Part shown: positions 58,226 to 63,103 of the stretch, piece by piece
Numbering within the stretch: the first letter of the stretch is position 1
How the letters are laid out: every line of letters begins with the position of its first letter
DNA from: Basidiobolus meristosporus CBS 931.73
Taxonomy: Eukaryota > Basidiobolomycota > Basidiobolomycetes > Basidiobolales > Basidiobolaceae
Length of the DNA: 63,103 bases
Direction: 5' to 3'
Assembly (NCBI GenBank): GCA_002104905.1
Contig: MCFE01000519.1
Coordinates: 1-63,103 of the forward strand
Notes under the pieces: model-generated
The model's input: only the letters and a program-made list of their open reading frames with translations
Databases searched by the model: none
Told to the model about the DNA's origin: nothing
Made by a program: the position numbers and the translations under genes

Positions 58226-59061
58226 TGTAGTAAAGCTGTGAGAGATGGCAAGTCCATTTGGCAACCACAACGCTTTTATGCATGTTTGCCAGGTAGATAA
58301 CGGCATTAGCTGAATTGCATCCAAAGGGGTTTCACCTGAAACTATATCAATGCGCAAGTTTCATAAAGTCCAATAGATGTCTGTATGCTTTAATTTTAAT
58401 TGTTTCATTTGCCATGCGTTTCGCAAGTAAAGGACGGTGCGTCAAGGCAATATAAGAAATGACCCCAAAATAATCATGAATTTAGGTAATTTGTAGATAT
58501 CTAAACAAAAGCTTGAAGGAATTTGATATATTGCCACCACACACTTTTCCAGATTCAGAATTCCATGCCAGTAACAGTGTAATCAGTGACAACATACCTT
58601 TCATGGTGATATTTCCGAAACTCCTGAACTGCAATATATATATGCCATACCTAGCCATACCTCTCAAACAATCCACTAGCCTGGGAGATATATGCAAAAA
58701 TGGTGGACGTAAAATTGCTCTAGAAGATTTGAAATCGAAGCCTGTACCTTCACTAAAATCCCCTTTGCAGAGGAAAAAATATCATGCTTGCGCACCAGCA
58801 TGTTTATGGCCGGGCTTGTTTGGTAGAAGGAATAGCAAACGCCGCAATCCTGCTGGCTATGTGATCTGAAACTTTTTGTTGTGTCAAACTGAGCCTGCAT
58901 ATCTGATTCAATACACCTGGTAGGTCTTAGGTCAAGTTTATGTAAAACCAAGTATATATCATAAATATCTCATGTTTGAAAAGGGGCTGCAGATGCTTCA
59001 TCCTAAAGCTTGGTAACAGTTTACTCTATATTATAGTAGTGATTAGACCAATAATTTGTCC
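58226..59061. other. intergenic region before the LTR remnants
   Basis: About 840 bp, A/T-rich. TATATATATG near 58633 is isolated. The 118-aa frame at 58513-58869 lacks any recognisable feature. Confidence 0.35.
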
Positions 59062-59328
59062 TGACCAAATTTCTTGTTGGGTTTACTTAGAATATTTTCA
59101 ACAAATTATCAGGTACCCAGACTATGGCCTTTCTCAGAGTTGTCCAAAAGACCCCAAGCAGTGCACAGCTACTCTTGAGACCTTTCTTAACAAACCCATA
59201 CATTTGTTTGCCCTACTTTATCAAAAGTATAAATACCATACATTTGTTCAATAACTCTACAAGTATATAACATGTAAATCCTCTAGTTCTCCTTGTCAAT
59301 TCCTAAACTCCTCAGAGTATTGCAACTG
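59062..59328. repeat. degenerate LTR, probably solo
   Basis: Resembles 59408-59658 along its length: TGACCAAATTTCTTG at the start, TTACTTAGAATATTT, CCAAGCAG, AAAAGTATAAATA (TATA-like) and TTCAATAA, ending near TATTGCAACTG. It looks like a diverged long terminal repeat with no internal region attached. Confidence 0.5.
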
Positions 59329-59407
59329 CTGTAAAAATTTGTAATTCCACCTAAATATTCACCTAACTGAGTCACTTAGATCACTACCTTCAAATCCTAG
59401 AGAATAC

Positions 59408-59658
59408 TGACCAAATTCCTTGTCAGGATCTACTTAGAATATTTATCCAGAACATCAAGATTAGATAAGTAGTCCAAGCAGCCCCAGACTTTGTACATAT
59501 GTTCTTGGGACATTCCTTAATCTGTTCTACATGTTTTTAGCGCCATGACCATGTAAAAGTATAAATACTACTTTAACATTCAATAAATTATTAAGTGAAA
59601 ACCACATAATCTACTTGCACTCCCAATCACTTCCAATATCTCCAAGACTCTTACAACA
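59408..59658 (+). repeat. LTR of a Copia-type element
   Basis: 251 bp beginning TGACCAAATT and ending CTTACAACA, so with the usual TG...CA termini. It contains GTATAAATAC (TATA-like) and TTCAATAAATT (poly(A) signal) in LTR order and is directly followed by a primer-binding site. Confidence 0.6.
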
Positions 59659-59670
59659 GGTTATGAGCCC
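59659..59670 (+). other. primer-binding site, half-tRNA-iMet type
   Basis: GGTTATGAGCCC immediately after the LTR. It is complementary to GGGCTCATAACC, the anticodon-stem region of a Met tRNA (CAT anticodon). Drosophila copia uses such an internal half of initiator tRNA-Met as primer, and its site begins GGTTATGGGCCC. Confidence 0.55.
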
Positions 59671-59795
59671 CAAGCTGTCACTCTCTGCAATGTCTACTAC
59701 TGCTATTACTGGAATTTTTCCCTCTGCTGAAAAGTTGGATGGATCTAACTAACAAGTGTGGAAGGTGAAGATTAAGATGCTGCTACAGGAAAGGT
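59663..59795 (+). pseudogene. start of a Copia-type gag, truncated and with a stop
   Basis: From the ATG at 59663 the frame reads MSPKLSLSAMSTTAITGIFP and then KLDGSN, a TAA stop (59750-59752), and QVWKVKIKMLLQ. The words LDGSNYxxWKxxIKxLL are the usual start of Copia gag (UBN2/DUF4219 region), so the TAA replaces the Tyr codon. The element is cut off at about 59795 by the non-LTR array. Confidence 0.65.
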
Positions 59796-60129
59796 TTAGG
59801 GGGAGGGAAAGTCACCAAGGTAGATGAAATCTTTATTTGATTTCAGACAAGTCTAACTACAAATAAAGAAGCCAGCTAGGAATAGAAGATTCCCAAAGTA
59901 AACACTAAGTTGAATATAAATAAATCCATGCTAAAGTTAAGGCAGTATCCCAGAATACACTGGAGTTCAGGTTCATGGGAGAGTGAAGTAGATAAGCTTG
60001 AGAGATATAATAATCCTTGAGGAAGTGGGTAACAGCAGGTGAAGGGGAGTTTTTGATAGGTGAAGTGAATCTTGAGAGCAGAGATTCCTCTAATGAGAAG
60101 GTCTTGTAAACTGGAGAATCAGGAAGCTC
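59796..60129 (-). mobile_element. 5'-truncated non-LTR retrotransposon copy (3' end only), segment 1
   Basis: Begins at TTTAGGGGGAGGG and carries the conserved 3' box (plus strand): GTCACC at 59811, GATGAAATCTTTATTTG, then AATAAAGAAGCC. No coding part remains. Orientation is 3' end left, toward the centromere. Confidence 0.65.
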
Positions 60130-60299
60130 TTTTAGGGAGGGAAAGTCACCAAGTTGATGAAATCTTTATTTGAGTTAAGAACCAATCTAAGTACAAATAA
60201 AGAAGCCAATTAAGAGGTCTAGAACCTCTCTAATAAGTAATCTAACTTATGTTTTGTTTCATCTCTAATGTTTGTTTCAATAAAGTAAAGCTCATCAGG
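60130..60299 (-). mobile_element. 5'-truncated non-LTR copy, segment 2
   Basis: Starts TTTTAGGGAGGG, then GTCACC at 60145, GATGAAATCTTTATTTG and AATAAAGAAGCC. About 170 bp long. A perfect hairpin GAGGT-CTAGA-ACCTC lies just after the box. Confidence 0.62.
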
Positions 60300-60379
60300 G
60301 GTTAGGGGGGGATGATCATCACCAAAGGGTGAAATCTTTATTTAAATAATAAATAAAGAAGCCAAGTTTGAATATGAAG
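60300..60379 (-). mobile_element. 5'-truncated non-LTR copy, segment 3 (about 80 bp)
   Basis: Starts GGTTAGGGGGGG, then TCACCAAAGGGTGAAATCTT and AATAAAGAAGCC, and ends where a new TTTAGGGTTAGGG begins. Confidence 0.6.
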
Positions 60380-60630
60380 GGTTTAGGGTTAGGGGGGGAG
60401 ACAGTCACCAACAGGTGAAATCTTTATTTCAGTTGAAACAAAGAAGCCAGCGCTACTGTTGTAGCTTTGATACAAGAGTGTGTAGCTGAGGGGAATTTGT
60501 AGGTAAGTTAATAAGAAGTGATGATAGTTCTTCAGTGCTCAAGACACTGTTCAGTGGGAAGGGGGGTAGCAAGAGAGGTAAGAATGACTTGTGAACAACA
60601 TTAATGAGGGGAATGTGATAAGGGTTGATT
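60380..60630 (-). mobile_element. 5'-truncated non-LTR copy, segment 4
   Basis: Follows TTTAGGGTTAGGGGGGG. Its ~230 bp (60400-60626) are nearly identical to the 3' end of segment 5 (60641-60868), including the last codons and 3' UTR. So it is the same element family, cut at 5' after about 230 bp. Confidence 0.75.
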
Positions 60631-62750
60631 TAGGGGGGGGAGACAGTCACCAACAGGTGAAATCTTTATTTCAGTTGAAACAAAGAAGCCAGCGCTACTG
60701 TTGTAGCTTTGATACAAGAGTGTGTAGCTGAGGGGAATTTGTAGGTAAGTTAATAAGAAGTGATGATAGTTCTTCAGTGCTCAAGACACTGTTCAGTGGG
60801 AAGGGGGGTAGCAAGAGAGGTAAGAATGACTTGTGAACAACATTAATGAGGGGAATGTGATAAGGATTGATATTCATCATAAAGGGAGTATGCTGCTGCA
60901 GATATTGCTGCCAAAGGTCTGTCAAGTACTTCAGGTAGGCCAGCTTGGGTTTTTCTGACTGCAGAATATAGTGAGCAAACTTCTTGACTTCAGGATCTCC
61001 AAGTATAGTTCTCCAGCAGGAGCCAGGTGTTGTGTGGTGTGTTCTCTTCCAGGCCTTAATCAGTGGGTTGTTGCAGTTGTGAAGTCTGAGGTATAATCTG
61101 GTTCTAAGGTAGAGAAGTCTGATCTTATAGGGCATAAACCCAAAAGCACCAAGAATAGCATGTCTGTAGGGGCATTCAGGCAAATGAGGCACCAAGGAGG
61201 TAATGCACCATACTGCAAACTTGTCAAGCTTAGTGCAGTCTCTAGAAGTAAGAGAGAGAAGTGGTAAGCCAAATTCCAGGACAGGGAAGACAAACTGCTT
61301 GAGTAGAAGGAGGCAGCTGGGAGCTGAAGTTGTAGGAGGAGTAACAGCCAGTAGCTTGTGGAGTGCCTGTCTTGCCAGGATAATTCTCTTCTTCAGGTGT
61401 GCTCCAGAGTCTAATCCAGTAGGAAGGAAAGGAAAGCCAAGATATGTAGCAGAAACCTGAGCAGGTAGAGTGGAGTTCTCCAAGTTGATGGGAGAGCCCA
61501 AAGGTACTGTCTTTGCAATGGAAAGCTGGAGATTATTCTTCTGCAGATACTGGTGGATGGTCTGGGAGTCTTGTTGCACATTGGAGGAGGATATTCTGAT
61601 GTCATCAGCAAAGAGAGTAACCAGGCAGTCAGCTGAGAGTCTTGGGAAATCATTCAGGAAGATGGCAAACAGTATAGGACCAAGCACAGAGCCTTGAACC
61701 ACTCCATTAGGAACTGAGAACACAGCTGATTGCTCACTTGGGTGCAGAATTCTTGCTTGTGGATCCAGAAACAGAGACCTGACAAGGAGGGTGAGAGAGG
61801 TACTGGAGAAGCATTGCAACTTGGACCAAAGCAGATTTCTGTCAACTGAATCAAAGGCCTTAGTAACATCAAACAGAACAGAGGGATACTTGCACTGGAG
61901 AGAGTGATCTTGGCTAAGTATGACTGCATATTCCAAGGAGAGGCCAGGAACAAAGCCAAACTGTGCAGGATGAAACTTGAGGGAGTCAGAGTAGAGCTCC
62001 TGAGCAAGCAGAAGCTCAAACACCTTTCTGCAGGTGGGCAGCAGAGATATTGGCCTGTAGGAGCTAGGATCCAGGTGCTTTCCTTTACCCTTGTACAGTG
62101 GCAGAACATTTGCAAAGGACCATTCCTCAGGAGTAGAAAGCTGGGCTGAGCATTGCTGAAACAGTGGAAGCAGAAGTGCAGACATGGCCTTGGCACTAGT
62201 CTTCAGAAGCTCATAGGAGATTGTGTCCACACCTGGAGCAGTAGAGTTGGGAAGCCTCTTGAGCACATTATGGATTCTCCTTTGATCAAGTGCAAGTGGT
62301 ATGGGCAGAGTCTTGAAGTCAGGATGAAAGCCAGGAGTTGAGTACTGCTTTGTAGAGAAGAAGATGTTAGCCAGCTGTTCTGTTGAAGGTAACTTCCTGG
62401 AAGAGGGCCTCATTGCCCTGTAGAGTCTTGATACTGTTCTTGTTATAGAGTTGGAAGATTGCAGTGGCAAAGAACTCATAATATGATCCCAGAGCTGAGT
62501 ATGCAGAGTGTGGTGAATTGCCTTGGAGTGGTGTATTGCTGTCAGGAGGAGTTTCTCTGTTTTTGGGTTAGGGAAGCTCAGGTAGCTTTGTTGCAGGGCT
62601 GAAACAATGGATTCCCATTTTCTTGAGGTAACAGCAGTAGTCTTGCATGGCAGTGAGAGGGAGGCAGACACCAGAATCAGATGCTTCACAAAGAGCCAGG
62701 CAAAGTTGAGATCATCTGGCAGAGAAAGTAGCAAACTGGCAAGCTTCAAG
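60631..62750 (-). mobile_element. non-LTR retrotransposon copy with reverse transcriptase, 5'-truncated (segment 5)
   Basis: The longest copy, 2.1 kb: 3' end at TTTAGGGGGGGG (60630-60638), 5' end cut at about 62750, where the 3' box of segment 6 begins. It encodes the RT domain and C-terminal extension, but no endonuclease domain remains. The 3' UTR is short: the stop at 60695 lies about 60 nt from the G/C-run. Confidence 0.8.
60695..62750 (-). CDS. reverse transcriptase of a non-LTR element (N-terminus missing)
   Basis: Open for about 685 codons. The first few codons of the frame (62770-62751) belong to the neighbouring copy's 3' tail, so the true N-terminus is lost. RT motifs in order, numbered from the frame start: NSTAPGVDTISYELL (175-189), SYRPISLLPTCRKVFE (237-252), FDVTKAFDSV with catalytic Asp (301), GVVQGSVLGPILF (356-368), and LFADDIRI with the FADD box (387-390). 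A long C-terminal region with no clear RNase H ends TLVSKLQQ. No stop or frameshift is seen, so the copy is young. A CCHC knuckle is not evident. Confidence 0.85.
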
Positions 62751-62928
62751 TAGGGGAGGAAAGTCACCAAGTGGTGAAATCTTTATTTACTTATGACAAG
62801 TATCTAAAGAAGCCAAGTTAATCTGAAGTTATTCCTAGAAAGCTAGGTCTGAGAGATATCTTCCTGGTAAGCCAGGTCTGAGAGTTGAGAAGCTGAGTGG
62901 TACTATATTTCCTAGTTAGCTAGGTCTG
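62751..62928 (-). mobile_element. outermost 5'-truncated non-LTR copy, segment 6
   Basis: Starts TAGGGGAGG with TCACCAAGTGGTGAAATCTT and AAAGAAGCC, as in the other copies, then about 110 bp holding three small hairpins, and passes directly into telomere repeats. Confidence 0.6.
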
Positions 62929-62930
62929 AG
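62832..62930. repeat. three hairpin repeats next to the telomere
   Basis: Perfect 5-bp stems with 4-nt loops: CCTAG-AAAG-CTAGG (62834-62847), CCTGG-TAAG-CCAGG (62863-62876) and CCTAG-TTAG-CTAGG (62911-62924). Each is preceded by TT and followed by TCTGAG. The middle stem has A-T replaced by G-C on both sides, so pairing is kept. Confidence 0.65.
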
Positions 62931-63103
62931 GGTTAGGGTTAGGGTTAGGTAGTTAGGGTTAGGGTTAGGGTTAGGGTTAGGGTTAGGGTTAGGGTTAGGG
63001 TTAGGGTTAGGGTTAGGGTTAGGGTTAGGGTTAGGGTTAGGGTTAGGGTTAGGGTTAGGGTTAGGGTTAGGGTTAGGGTTAGGGTTAGGTTAGGTAGGGT
63101 TAG
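62929..63103 (+). repeat. telomere, (TTAGGG)n
   Basis: About 28 TTAGGG units running 5' to 3' to the end of the window, with one irregular unit (TTAGGTAG near 62945) and a few near the tip (TTAGGTTAGGTAGGG). The orientation means the right end of the window is the physical chromosome end. Confidence 0.97.

Noticed and set aside
59796-60640. A CRISPR-like array from the repeated GTCACC...AAAGAAGCC box
   Set aside because: Spacing is irregular (80 to over 2000 bp), the context is eukaryotic, and the boxes are element 3' ends.
61203-62341. Plus-strand frames of 60-85 aa opposite the reverse transcriptase
   Set aside because: Antisense shadows of the RT frame.
1-63103. tRNA and rRNA genes
   Set aside because: I looked for cloverleaf-like T-loop words (GGTTCGAATCC type) and rRNA blocks by eye and saw none; a tRNAscan run would be decisive.

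Overview
The window is the end of a fungal chromosome. It opens inside a conserved housekeeping gene and closes in 175 bp of TTAGGG telomere repeat (62929-63103). Eukaryotic signs are short GT-AG introns (about 55-90 nt, often with a CTAAC/CTRAC branch box), TATA boxes and AATAAA signals. Fungal signs are a VPS1-type dynamin, YCK-type casein kinase 1, a Spd1/Dif1-type RNR inhibitor and chitinases with a CBM5/12-like tail. An AGTRAP-like membrane protein and an XPO5-like exportin suggest an early-diverging, non-Dikarya filamentous fungus; this is inference and I cannot name the species.

Layout. 1-12.4 kb is dense and conserved: 6-phosphogluconate dehydrogenase (partial), a small mitochondrial membrane protein, RPL38, exportin-5/MSN5, TXNL4B/Dim2, an unrecognised small protein, mitoribosomal uS9m, a putative mitochondrial helical-repeat protein, a Spd1/Dif1-like RNR inhibitor with a PCNA-binding box, and POP5. 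12.7-30.7 kb holds three tandem gene arrays, all on the minus strand: three mitochondrial SHMT genes, two small secreted thioredoxin-like genes (one lacking the second active-site cysteine) and four GH18 chitinases. A MADS-box gene and an AGTRAP-like gene lie between the arrays on the plus strand. 32.7-44.6 kb holds a C2H2 zinc-finger gene, VPS1 (18 exons), an F-box/SUKH gene, an FHA-RING E3 gene and a YCK-type CK1 gene, all on the plus strand.

45-63 kb is gene-poor subtelomere. It has a decayed extracellular solute-binding gene, a 55-aa secreted six-cysteine peptide gene, about 8 kb of degenerate tandem repeats built from two unit types, and a 207-aa secreted protein with two eight-cysteine modules. 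Next come remnants of a Copia-type LTR element with a half-tRNA-iMet-like primer site. The last 3.1 kb is a head-to-tail array of 5'-truncated non-LTR retrotransposon copies running into the telomere. All have the 3' end toward the centromere, and telomere-like TTTAGGG/TTAGGG/TAGGGG sequence lies at their junctions. This is the geometry expected if element RNA is reverse-transcribed from the G-rich 3' end of the chromosome, as for HeT-A/TART or EN-less terminal elements.

Gene models were built by hand from splice sites, frame and family similarity. No database search was run.
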